DNA from: JAAZXR01 sp040265175 | Lineage (GTDB): Bacteria > Myxococcota_A > Polyangia > Nannocystales > Nannocystaceae | Direction: 5' to 3' | Assembly (NCBI GenBank): GCA_040265175.1 | Contig: JBDQGY010000018.1 | Span: 1 to 30,479 of the forward strand | Length of the DNA stretch: 30,479 bases | Shown: one piece after another, positions 7,625-15,701 of the stretch | How the letters are laid out: the number at the start of each line of letters is the position of its first letter | Numbering within the stretch: position 1 is the stretch's first letter | Translations under genes and position numbers: made by a program | Notes under the pieces: model-generated | What the model was told of the DNA's origin: nothing | Databases searched by the model: none | Seen by the model: only the letters and a program-made list of their open reading frames with translations

Positions 7625-8821
7625 GTGGTGCAGGTTCGAATTGCCCGGCAGCCGATCGTCGATCACCGGCTGTCCGTCATCGGATATGAACTGTTATTTC
7701 GGGACGAGACTCGCAAAGGGCCCGGGGAAGACGACGCCGCCCGCGACGCTGCGAGTTCGCAGTTGCTCCTCCGGGGATTCGTGGATGGAGGTAGCCACAG
7801 CCTGTGCGATGGCAAAATGGCGTTTGTGAACATCCCCGGCGGCTGGATCGAGCGTGGTTTGGCAGATTGTTTACCGACGGACTCGGTCGTTCTTGAGCTA
7901 GAGGCGTCGGAAGGGATGTCGGCGTCCTCCATAGAACGTCTCACGCAGTTGCGGGCCCACGGATTCCGCGTGGCGATCGATCGCGCGGGCGAGTTTGAGG
8001 ACACGGCGGCCTTTGGTCGCTCTGCAGACTTCATTAAAGTCGACGCGCGAAGCCTCGCTCCGGGTGCGCTTGAGGCCGTTGTGGCGGCGTGTCCCGACTC
8101 CACGGTGATCGTCACGCACGTTGAAAGTCGCGAGGTGTTTGAGCGATGTCGGCATGCGGGGGCCCAGGGGTTTCAAGGCTATTTTTTGTCACGCCCTCAC
8201 GTCGTTGACGAAGGGACGGTGGCGACAGGACGCTCCCGCTCCGCGGAGCTGTTGATCGCGGCCATGGGCGATCTAAAGGCGCTGCATCGGATCATTCGAC
8301 TAGATCCGGTGCTCACCTATCGTCTGCTGAGAGTAGCCAACTCTGCGTATTATCGTCGCGGAGGATTGACGGGCGAGGTGCAGCGCGCGCTGGAGTTACT
8401 CGGTGAAGATGGCGTGAGGAAATGGCTGTCCATGGTGGCGCTCGCGATGGTGAAGGGCAAGCCCTCTGTGTTGCTCGACGCGGCGCTCATTCGTGGTCGG
8501 ACCTGTGAGCTGGTCGCCCGCCGGGGCCTTCGAAAACCCTCAGAATCTTTCTTTTTGATCGGGATGTTCTCCTTGCTCGATGCGCTCATGGACCGGCCGC
8601 TCAAGGAGCTTCTCGAGGGACTCGCGGGGAGCGAGGCTCTTCAAGAGGCGCTCCTGGATCGGCACGGTGTCGGCGCGGAGATTTTGGAGACGGTGCTCGC
8701 GCAAGAACTCGGAGATTTTGAACACGCGCAGCTCCCAGGCATGGACCGAGGTAGCGTGCAGGAGGCTTATCTCGACGCGATCGTTTGGGTCCGCGAGATG
8801 GGCGGTCTGCTGCGAGCGTAG
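7625..8821 (+). CDS. EAL-HDOD domain signalling protein, probably without phosphodiesterase activity
   Basis: This 398-residue protein has an N-terminal EAL domain (about 4-195) and a C-terminal HDOD domain (about 200-395), the YuxH/CdgJ arrangement that often controls motility or c-di-GMP signalling. EAL landmarks are ARQPIVD, YELLFR in place of E-A-L (21-26), FVNIP (Asn69), IKVDAR (Lys138), HVES (Glu168) and FQGYFLSRP (Gln184). The normally Asp-Asp-Phe-Gly loop reads AIDRAGEF, so one metal-binding aspartate is arginine. HDOD landmarks are IIRLDPVLTYRLLRVANSAYY and the ALELLGEDGVRKWL helix. It may bind c-di-GMP or protein partners rather than cleave the nucleotide (inference). Two GTG codons, 7625 and 7628, follow GGGAGAGG; the second has the better spacing. 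It is divergent from the phosphatase operon. Confidence 0.87.
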   Translation: MVQVRIARQPIVDHRLSVIGYELLFRDETRKGPGEDDAARDAASSQLLLRGFVDGGSHSLCDGKMAFVNIPGGWIERGLADCLPTDSVVLELEASEGMSASSIERLTQLRAHGFRVAIDRAGEFEDTAAFGRSADFIKVDARSLAPGALEAVVAACPDSTVIVTHVESREVFERCRHAGAQGFQGYFLSRPHVVDEGTVATGRSRSAELLIAAMGDLKALHRIIRLDPVLTYRLLRVANSAYYRRGGLTGEVQRALELLGEDGVRKWLSMVALAMVKGKPSVLLDAALIRGRTCELVARRGLRKPSESFFLIGMFSLLDALMDRPLKELLEGLAGSEALQEALLDRHGVGAEILETVLAQELGDFEHAQLPGMDRGSVQEAYLDAIVWVREMGGLLRA

Positions 8822-8852
8822 CCGCCGAGTGGCCCCAGACAGTCGCGCGTTC

Positions 8853-10553
8853 TCATCGCGGGATCAGCTTTGCCGCGTCAGCGAGCGGAGACAGCAGCAC
8901 GCGCGCCACGCCGCGCGCGTAGGCGTTTTTAGACAACCACCACGCGAGGCTCGGTCCGTAGTTGTAGTAGGCGCCGACGAAGGCGTTGCCGACGGACGAG
9001 GGTTTGAGGATGCGGTCTCGCACCCTGCGGAGCGCCACGACTTCATCGTGCCATGAGGCGCCCCACGCCGCGGTTGCGACGACGCAAAAAGTATCGATGG
9101 TCTGAAACTTTTGAAGTGGCGTGGTCGCCTCGGTCATGGCCGGCTGGCTCTCGAACGAGCAGCGATCCTCGTACACCACCGCGAACTGGTACGAGTAGTC
9201 ACCCCACAGCTCATCCACGGAGATGACCCCATGGCCGTCTTCGATGTGAAGGTCGCAGTCGACGTCATCTTTATCTTCACAAATCGTGAACTCTTGGACG
9301 AGTGCCGAGTTCAGATCGGACGCGTCAACGGCGTCCTCGCCGACATAGTAGTAGACGTTGAGGCGGTGCAAGTCGATGTCGGCCGGGAGGTCCGCAGGCA
9401 TCTCAAAGTCGAGCTCGACCCGGTCAAAGGTGCGAGGGCTCGCGTGGAGATCGACGACCGGGGGCAGTGGCTTGGTCGCGCACCCGCCCGAACCGCCGCC
9501 GTCGCCGTCGGTGGGGCTCCATCCGGAGACCTCAATCCCGAATCGGCCGTAGGCGCCGTCGTGTGTGAAGCGCTGGAGTCGATCTGCGCCGCTGCCTCCG
9601 GCGAGGCTGATCGTTCCGTCTGGGGGAGAAATATCTCCGGTCCCGCCTTCGAAGGAGCCGTAGCCGAAGAAGGAGTCCGTGACCGTATAACCCGCTTCCC
9701 CCGGGAGGAACTCCACGCGGTACACCACGGAGGGTTGGCCAAGCCACTCAACGCCGTACCCGGCGAGCTTGGTGTCGACATAGTGGTCGTTCTCGCGATC
9801 GAACTCCCAGTTCGAGTTCTCGTCGTGCTCGAGGCTGACCTCGATCCATGCGACGAGCGGGCCGTCGCCAACGTCTTCGCGCGCCAGGCTGACTGCTTCA
9901 AACGTGGGCGCGACGCCGCTCGGAGTCGCGCCGGTCACGGCGTCGAGGTCATTGAGGTCCGTGAAGCTCTCCACATCCGGATGATCGCGCTCTGGATCGA
10001 TCTCAAGAATGTCGTTGCGTGGCGGATACACGCTCGTCTCTCCCTCGAGGAACATCCCCTTGTCGCTGTGAAATGACGTAGGCGAGGGGCAGCTCATGAC
10101 GTCAAGAATCACCTCGTTTTCGTCGGCCGTGAGCGGTCGACAAAAGTAATTTTCGTCGGAAGAGGTGCTCTCGTGCCAGCCGAGGGAGTCTTGGTAGCCC
10201 TCTTTGGGATCGTGGAAGACCAGCTTCGGATAGGTGACCCCGCGTCGATGGCCCCAGACGGGCAACACGTTGGTTCGCGGGCCGTAGGGGAAGCGCCATG
10301 AGGACAGGAAGTTCCAGATCCCCGGCCGGTTCCCGATGCCGAGTTTGCCGGTGGCTTGGGTGATGAAGATATCGCGGATGAAGTTTCCGTCCGCGTCTTC
10401 GAGCCAAATCGCGACTTGAAGGTCGGGCACGGGCTGGTAATGGAAGGCCACAACGCTCGTGTCTTCCTCTGCGGCCGCCGCGTCGTGTACGCACAGCACC
10501 GAGAGCCCTCCGGCGAGGAGAAGACCAGGCAGCGCTTTTGACGCTCGATTCAT
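8853..10553 (-). CDS. Exported protein with C-terminal CFI-box domain
   Basis: This 566-residue protein starts at the ATG at 10553 with a signal peptide (basic start, hydrophobic run, cleavage near AAAAEE at 26-30). The N-terminal region (about 32-115, QVAIWLEDADGNFIRDIF) resembles DUF2271-like beta-sandwich proteins, a weak impression. A region near 385-475 looks fibronectin-type III-like (PPVVDLHASPRTFDRVELDF ending near YQFAVVYEDRC). The C-terminal 77 residues, from Cys490 (CVVATAAWG ... EVVALRRVRDRIL ... YYNYGPSLAWWLSKN), match the CFI-box C-terminal domain (typical C-F-I-A-T-A-x-Y-G) of surface proteins in Myxococcota and other bacteria, a suspected sorting or anchoring signal. A 29-base gap separates it from the divergent plus-strand gene. 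The frame extends to 10688, but without a signal peptide at that end. Confidence 0.8.
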   Translation of the reverse strand: MNRASKALPGLLLAGGLSVLCVHDAAAAEEDTSVVAFHYQPVPDLQVAIWLEDADGNFIRDIFITQATGKLGIGNRPGIWNFLSSWRFPYGPRTNVLPVWGHRRGVTYPKLVFHDPKEGYQDSLGWHESTSSDENYFCRPLTADENEVILDVMSCPSPTSFHSDKGMFLEGETSVYPPRNDILEIDPERDHPDVESFTDLNDLDAVTGATPSGVAPTFEAVSLAREDVGDGPLVAWIEVSLEHDENSNWEFDRENDHYVDTKLAGYGVEWLGQPSVVYRVEFLPGEAGYTVTDSFFGYGSFEGGTGDISPPDGTISLAGGSGADRLQRFTHDGAYGRFGIEVSGWSPTDGDGGGSGGCATKPLPPVVDLHASPRTFDRVELDFEMPADLPADIDLHRLNVYYYVGEDAVDASDLNSALVQEFTICEDKDDVDCDLHIEDGHGVISVDELWGDYSYQFAVVYEDRCSFESQPAMTEATTPLQKFQTIDTFCVVATAAWGASWHDEVVALRRVRDRILKPSSVGNAFVGAYYNYGPSLAWWLSKNAYARGVARVLLSPLADAAKLIPR

Positions 10554-10582
10554 TCCAGGGAGTATAGACGAATGTTGGAAAA

Positions 10583-11890
10583 ATGCGCGTGAGCAACCAT
10601 AGTTTGGTCGTTGTGCCCCGAACTTGGACAGCATGCGTGAGATGGGGGGCGCTTGTCGCCGTCTCCGCGATTGGCGCCTGCACCGCACGGGCGTCTTTCG
10701 GGCCTGAGACGGTCAACGAGCCGTCGCTGCGGGACGGCAGCGCGCTGATGCGAGGTCGGCCGTCGTGGTCGCCGCCTGCGAAGACGCTCGGGGACCCTGA
10801 GGCGCTTGCGGCAGCCGTCGCGGGGTCTTCGCTGGCGCGCGTGAAGATCGTCTCTCGCAACCCCACGGAGGCTACCGGCGAATTGCGCGTCGCGATGGAG
10901 GCATGGCTGTCACAGCAGAGCAGTTCGCGAGCGCCGACGCAGCGCGAGGCGTCCGTTGAGGTCGACGTAACAGTGCGTGAGCTTGGGGCGCGCACACCCA
11001 ATCTGCGCGTGGGCCAAGTAGGCGGCTGCGAGCCACTTCGTCAGTGGTTCGCGTTGCACGAGTCGTTGGAGATCGCGCGGCACGGTGAGACCCTCGACGC
11101 GCTAGAGGACGCGCTCCGGAGCCAGGCCCAAGACGCCCTGGCGAGGAGCACCTCGTGGCGGGCACTCGAGGCGGCGTCGCGGGAGAACTCGCCGCGGGAG
11201 AAGTCCGCAGCTCGCACGCGATGTCGGTCGGCGGCGGCGTCACTGTACGAGCGTCTCAGGGCATGTACAGGGCAGGTGGACGCGTGCGTGGACACGCCCA
11301 CGGTGACCCTCGACGGCGCCGTCACGCTCACGCATGTAGATCCCTGGTACCCCGATCGTGAGACATGCCTCTCTGAGTTGGGCTCGCCCGCGGAAGAGTT
11401 TGAGGCGTGGTTCTCAGCGCTGGCAGACCGCGGTGTGGAGCTCCTCGCAGCGGAGCCGTCGCTCCCGAATCTCGACCGGCTCGCGCGGACCCGCCTGCTG
11501 TTCGAGGCCGTCGAGGACCTTTGCGTGCCACGTCGTCGCGTCGTCCGGGGCTTTGAGGTTGAACGACTCGACGAGTTGCTCGACACCTATGGAGACCTGT
11601 ACGGGGTCGCGTCCGTGAAGACACCCACGTTCGAACGTTCGGAGGGCGTCGTCTACGTCGCAGGGCGGGGGACCTTGAGGGAGCTTGGTCGCACGCGGCC
11701 GACCTCTGTGGCGCGACAGCTGGAATCGCTGGTCCATGACTTTCGCGCGAGGAGCGAGGGGCTCGGATATTGCGAGGCCGCGAGCGGGGCTCCCCTGGAG
11801 ATCGTCGTGGCGCGCGATGGGGTGGAGGTGTTACGCATCGAGTTGTACCCCGAGCAGCTGTGGTGTACCCCCGACCCCGCAGCGCAGTGA
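10583..11890 (+). CDS. Unrecognised putative lipoprotein
   Basis: I do not recognise this 435-residue protein. A hydrophobic segment ending SAIGAC (Cys at residue 33) could be a lipobox. If translation instead begins at the in-frame GTG at 10637, the product begins with a compact lipoprotein signal whose cysteine is residue 15, and the gap to the divergent gene grows from 29 to 83 bases. The body is alpha-rich and charged, with several cysteines (about 153, 212, 228, 235, 255, 310, 394 and 429), some of which may pair. Codon use looks normal for the window. The next gene begins seven bases after its stop, so the two probably form an operon. No enzyme motif is visible. Confidence 0.7.
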   Translation: MRVSNHSLVVVPRTWTACVRWGALVAVSAIGACTARASFGPETVNEPSLRDGSALMRGRPSWSPPAKTLGDPEALAAAVAGSSLARVKIVSRNPTEATGELRVAMEAWLSQQSSSRAPTQREASVEVDVTVRELGARTPNLRVGQVGGCEPLRQWFALHESLEIARHGETLDALEDALRSQAQDALARSTSWRALEAASRENSPREKSAARTRCRSAAASLYERLRACTGQVDACVDTPTVTLDGAVTLTHVDPWYPDRETCLSELGSPAEEFEAWFSALADRGVELLAAEPSLPNLDRLARTRLLFEAVEDLCVPRRRVVRGFEVERLDELLDTYGDLYGVASVKTPTFERSEGVVYVAGRGTLRELGRTRPTSVARQLESLVHDFRARSEGLGYCEAASGAPLEIVVARDGVEVLRIELYPEQLWCTPDPAAQ

Positions 11891-11897
11891 GAGCCAC

Positions 11898-12814
11898 GTG
11901 GCGGATACCCTGAGGGGATGGTGCAAAGGTCGTCGAGACCGGATTCGTGGGTGGGGTGTGGCGGTGCTGATGACGGGCGCGCCGGCTGCTCATGCCGCGT
12001 CTCCCATGTCGGCGGGCGTTCATGTCGTGAGGGATGCCCCCGCGTCCGCGGAGGCGGCTGCGGCAGAGGAGGGTGCCCCCGCCGAGTCGAGCGACGCACC
12101 GCCGGTGTTGCCCGTGGAGGCGGCGCCCGGACCTGAGGCGGCGCCCGGACCCGAGGCGGCGCCCGTGCCCCCGCCGGTGGTTCCTCAGGGTGGGCTTCAC
12201 ACGGTGCCGCGCAAGGGGACCGGGATGATCATCGGGGGGGCCTCTCCTTGGGGATTGGGGTCCCGTTGCTGATCGTGGCGGCGCCAGGATGGTTCCGAGA
12301 TGACCTGTCGTTGTATGACCGGTTCCTGCCGCCCATCACAGTTCCCGGGATCATCTTCGCGGCGGCGGGCGGGGCGCTCCTTGGGGTGGGGCTTCATTGG
12401 CGTGTGCGATGGAAACGTGGGGACCCCATCGTGGACGAATACGCATATCCAGCGGCACCGACGGTGGAGGCGTCTGAGCGTCTCGTACGGCGCGCCCGGG
12501 CGAAGATCATCTCGGGGAGCGTGTCGACCGGGGTCTTCGCGCCGTTGACAGGCTTTAGCCTCTACACCGTGGCGCTCGCTCCAAACTATTGGGCGACGTA
12601 TATCACCGCGGCCGTGACGGGTTCCCTCCTCGCCACGGGCGGCGTGTTGCTCGGCAAGGGACTCAAGGAGCGTCGCGCGATGGGGGAGGCGTACTACCGT
12701 GTCGGCATGCGCACGCCGGCGCGGCGCTGGTCACCCTTTGTGGGCGGTGTGGGGCCGCTCCCGGGACAGCCCCGGGTGATCACGCCCACCTACGGGGTGA
12801 ACCTCCAGTTTTAA
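11898..12814 (+). pseudogene. Four-span membrane protein with signal peptide, broken by a frameshift at a G7 run
   Basis: The first frame opens at GTG 11898 with a signal peptide (AVLMTGAPAAHA), then a Pro/Ala/Glu linker, and reaches KGTGMIIGG before ending at 12272. The second frame, open from 12248, continues naturally as LSLGIGVPLLIVAA, then three further hydrophobic spans (around VPGIIFAAAGGALLGVGL, VFAPLTGFSLYTVAL and YITAAVTGSLLATGGVLLG), and ends at 12814. The frames meet at seven Gs (12234-12240). With eight Gs the reading is IGGGLSLGIG, a complete first span, so one base appears to be missing. This could be a sequencing or assembly error, a true mutation, or a slippery on/off site. 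Function is unknown; I recall signal-linker-four-span proteins of this kind in myxobacteria. Its stop is six bases from the convergent Cys-rich lipoprotein gene. Confidence 0.78.
12117..12170 (+). repeat. Three 18-base tandem repeats encoding Glu-Ala-Ala-Pro-Gly/Val-Pro
   Basis: Three consecutive copies (12117-12134, 12135-12152, 12153-12170) differ by only a few bases and encode the Pro/Ala-rich linker after the signal peptide of the frameshifted gene. Confidence 0.9.
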
Positions 12815-12820
12815 GGAGCG

Positions 12821-13681
12821 TTACTGGCAGGAGTTGCCGGCGACGCCGCCTTGACCCAAGGAACCCGGCGCGCAGGTCTGGCCCATGGCGCAGTCCGCGT
12901 CGGTCTCGCAGTCGCCGCACACGCCGATGGGACCCGCGAAGCCGGTGTCCACGGGGGCGCAGAGCCCCGCGCATGCCACGTCGCCCTCGGCGTTGTCGTC
13001 GCAGATGGAGTCGTTGGGGATGCTGCCCGGCGCGACGCAGTCGCGATAGCCGCCGAGGTCGAAGCCGTCCAGCATCACCACGGGAGCGCAGACATTGTCT
13101 GCGTCACACTCGCTGGTGTCGGCGCAGTTGCTGCATGCGGTGAGCCCGAAGATCCCGCCGAAGTTCACGATCTCCTCACACGTGAGGGGATCGCCGCAGC
13201 CGGCGTCGGACTCACACTGCTCACCGAGGTTTCCAGCGGAGCAGGCGTACCAACCAGAGTCGTTGAGCGTGCAGTTCACGCCGTCTCCGCTCTGCTGGCA
13301 GTCGCCGTCCGAGCGACAGTCGGAGCAGATCCCAAAGCCGGGAAACGGCTGGTTGCAGATGCCGGACTCACACTCGCCGTCGCCACCGCACTGACTCCCG
13401 TTGGGAAGCGGGTCAGGCGCGCCGCTCGTGCTCGAGGAGGTGTCGTCGGGCAAAAAGGCCGCGCCGTCGTCGGTCGAGGAGGAGGAGGAGCCCGCGTCGG
13501 TCATGCCACCGTCCATGTCGGCGCTGCCGTCGTCCATGGCCCCGGTGGTTCCCCCGGTCTCGCCGCCGGTCGTGCCGTCTGCGGCGGTCTCACCCGAGGT
13601 ATCGAGCGGATCTTTGGAGCATCCAGGGACCGCGAAGAGGAGGGAACTACTGAGGGTAAAATAGACAAGGTTACGCATCAC
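12821..13681 (-). CDS. Cys-rich surface lipoprotein
   Basis: This 286-residue protein has a lipoprotein signal ending FAVPGC (Cys21), a low-complexity Thr/Gly/Ser/Asp linker to about residue 90, and a tail with about two dozen cysteines. The tail repeats a loose unit of the form C-x(2)-D-x-(D/E)-C (for example CGGDGEC, CRSDGDC, CESDAGC, CADTSEC, CETDADC). Each unit resembles the short disulfide-bonded modules of many myxobacterial surface proteins. It is probably anchored in the outer membrane, and the ligand is unknown. ATG codons at 13681 and 13678 are both possible starts. It lies 125 bases downstream of the GNAT gene on the same strand and is convergent with the frameshifted membrane gene. 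Confidence 0.82.
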   Translation of the reverse strand: MMRNLVYFTLSSSLLFAVPGCSKDPLDTSGETAADGTTGGETGGTTGAMDDGSADMDGGMTDAGSSSSSTDDGAAFLPDDTSSSTSGAPDPLPNGSQCGGDGECESGICNQPFPGFGICSDCRSDGDCQQSGDGVNCTLNDSGWYACSAGNLGEQCESDAGCGDPLTCEEIVNFGGIFGLTACSNCADTSECDADNVCAPVVMLDGFDLGGYRDCVAPGSIPNDSICDDNAEGDVACAGLCAPVDTGFAGPIGVCGDCETDADCAMGQTCAPGSLGQGGVAGNSCQ

Positions 13682-13806
13682 AAACTCCGTGTAGCGGCGA
13701 AGTCAGATGGCGCCGCTGCCGAGACCATACCAAAGAACCGCGGGCGCGGTGACTGGGGGAGCCAGTCTGACGAAGAGGCCATCAGGGCGGCGCTAAACGT
13801 CCAGAA

Positions 13807-14640
13807 TTAGTAGTCTCGTACCATCACGCACGCGCGTTGGGCCACTTGCCAGCCGCGATGGTCCATGGAACGCAGGGCGTCCGGGTCGTCTGGCCAGCCG
13901 TAGATGAGCACGGGGGTGTCTTGCTGCACGCACGCGCGGAGCTGCTCGAGGAGCAGGGCGCCGCGCTCGATCTCGCTGGTGTCGGCGATCTCGAAGCGAT
14001 GCACCAGCAGCGAGCGTCCCTCGCGGGTGAGGTAGGCGCGCCCATCATCAGTCTGCCATAGCCGCTTGGATTCAAAGGGGCTGTGTGTCCAGGTCTCCTC
14101 GAGCCACTGAGAGATGACCTCGCCGTGCCGCGGGCGGGCTTCTTGAGGTTCCGCGAGGGAAGTGTTCTCCCCGGCGCCGAAATGGAGGAGCGTGGCGATG
14201 TGGTGGGATTCTTGAAAGCCCAAGTGGGTGTACATGCTTCGGTTATTCGGCTCGCTCAGGCAGCGCAGCTTGTGGTGTGTCTCCGGAAGCTCCCGTTGAA
14301 TATGCGCGAGCATGCGACGTGCGAGTCCTCGGCCGCGGTAGCTCGGTACGACCCCCATGCCGCTCATGCGCGCGCATGGAGCGAGAGACGGGGGAGTCCC
14401 CACGAGCGCGAAGCCGAGCCATATGGGATCTCGACCGCGCCCGATCGGTGTGCGAACCACGCACGAGGCGTTGAGATCGACGCACTCACGCTTGAGCTTG
14501 ATGGGGAGCCAGCCCGGGATACGGGCGCCCCCCCCGTGGGTTCTCTCGAACAGCGGCTCAAGGCCTGCGAGCCCTCGTGGGTGGGTCAGCGCGAGGCGGG
14601 CGAGCGAGACTGTCTCAAGCTCGCTCGAGTCCAACAACAC
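13807..14640 (-). CDS. GNAT-family N-acetyltransferase
   Basis: The acetyl-CoA-binding motif A is MGVVPSYRGRGLARRMLAHI (R-G-R-G-L-A), followed by the later GNAT strand RCLSEPNNRSMYTHLGFQE. The C-terminal part (about 180-277) is less conserved and may recognise the substrate. The frame extends upstream to 14775 inside trpS. I choose the GTG at 14640 because it follows AAGGCGGGG and clears the trpS stop; a GTG at 14685 would overlap trpS by 20 bases and has no ribosome site. It is the third gene of the dacB-trpS-GNAT run. The acceptor substrate cannot be told from the sequence. Confidence 0.8.
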   Translation of the reverse strand: MLLDSSELETVSLARLALTHPRGLAGLEPLFERTHGGGARIPGWLPIKLKRECVDLNASCVVRTPIGRGRDPIWLGFALVGTPPSLAPCARMSGMGVVPSYRGRGLARRMLAHIQRELPETHHKLRCLSEPNNRSMYTHLGFQESHHIATLLHFGAGENTSLAEPQEARPRHGEVISQWLEETWTHSPFESKRLWQTDDGRAYLTREGRSLLVHRFEIADTSEIERGALLLEQLRACVQQDTPVLIYGWPDDPDALRSMDHRGWQVAQRACVMVRDY

Positions 14641-14665
14641 ATCATCCCCGCCTTGTTCGCGGGAC

Positions 14666-15670
14666 TCACACAAGTCCGCAGGCACGTCGACAATCGTACA
14701 ACGTTTTCTGCGCGACTTCGCGGGCCCGGGCGGCCGAGCGTTGAAGGACCTCCTCCACTTCTTCGGGGTGAGCAATCAGATGCTCGTAGCGGGCGCGGGC
14801 GGGCGCGAAAAACTGCTCAATATGGGCAGTTAACAGCTGTTTTGCGTGGCCGTATCCAAATGGGGCGCCGTCTCGTTCCCCGGCCTGATACCACGCCTCA
14901 ATCCGCGCGAGTTCATCTGCGTCGGCGAAGAGTTTCAACAAGGCGAACACATTACACGTGGTCGCGTCGAGGGGATCTCCCAAGTTGGTGCTGTCGGTGA
15001 CCACCTGACCCACGATTTTCTTGAGTCGTTTGCCCGACTCAAACAAAGGGATCGTGTTCCCGTAGCTCTTGCTCATTTTTTTTCCGTCGGTGCCGGGTAC
15101 GTACGCCGCCTTGGACAGTCGAGCCTCGGGTCGCACCAGCACCGGCGCGCCGCCAGCGAAGCGCTCGTTGAAATGGGTGGCCATATCTTGCGCCATCTCC
15201 ACGTGTTGCACTTGGTCTTTTCCCACGGGCACCAGGGTGCTTTTGGGCATCAAAATATCCGCGGCCATCAGCGCGGGATAAAAAAACAGGCCCGCCGAGG
15301 GCTTGATGCCGTGGGCCACTTTGTCTTTGTAGGAGTGGGCGCGCTCGAGCAGGCCCATGCCGGTGACGGTGGACAAGAGCCAGGTCAGCTCTGTGACCTC
15401 TGGGACGTCAGACTGTCGATACAAGATGGCCTTGTCTGGATCGATTCCGCAGGCGAGGTAGGTGACCGCGAGCTCGCGAACGAGCTCGCGGAGGCGGTCG
15501 CCGTCGTGGATGGTTGTCAGGGCGTGGTAGTCGGCGATAAAGAAAAAACTCTCGCCGGGAAATTCGTTTTGGAGCCCGATGCACTGGGCGATGGCCCCGA
15601 AGTAGTTGCCGAGGTGGATGGTCCCGGAGGGCTGGATGCCGGTGAGGACCCGTGCGTGCGCGTCGGACAT
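14666..15670 (-). CDS. trpS: Tryptophanyl-tRNA synthetase
   Basis: This 334-residue class I synthetase charges tRNA-Trp. The HIGH-type signature is in SGTIHLGNYFGA (HLGN, 19-22) and KMSKS is at 198-202 (DGKKMSKSYGN). Other family marks are VPVGKDQVQHVEMAQDMA (148-165) and YHALTTIH (48-55). Length equals that of typical bacterial enzymes. The frame remains open upstream to 15847, but the ATG at 15670 gives the canonical N-terminus and a gap of 31 bases after dacB. No T-box or leader is visible, so expression probably follows the operon. Confidence 0.96.
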   Translation of the reverse strand: MSDAHARVLTGIQPSGTIHLGNYFGAIAQCIGLQNEFPGESFFFIADYHALTTIHDGDRLRELVRELAVTYLACGIDPDKAILYRQSDVPEVTELTWLLSTVTGMGLLERAHSYKDKVAHGIKPSAGLFFYPALMAADILMPKSTLVPVGKDQVQHVEMAQDMATHFNERFAGGAPVLVRPEARLSKAAYVPGTDGKKMSKSYGNTIPLFESGKRLKKIVGQVVTDSTNLGDPLDATTCNVFALLKLFADADELARIEAWYQAGERDGAPFGYGHAKQLLTAHIEQFFAPARARYEHLIAHPEEVEEVLQRSAARAREVAQKTLYDCRRACGLV

Positions 15671-15701
15671 GGCGGGAGGATGACACGGGGGCCGCCAAAG
15701 G

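Noticed and set aside
11328..12200. 290-residue minus-strand frame rich in Arg, Pro and His
   Set aside because: The composition is typical of an antisense shadow of GC-rich coding DNA, and the plus strand holds better supported genes.
12248..12814. Independent gene starting in the second frame of the membrane protein
   Set aside because: Its first residues would begin in the middle of a hydrophobic span and it lacks a ribosome site; the frameshift explanation accounts for both halves.
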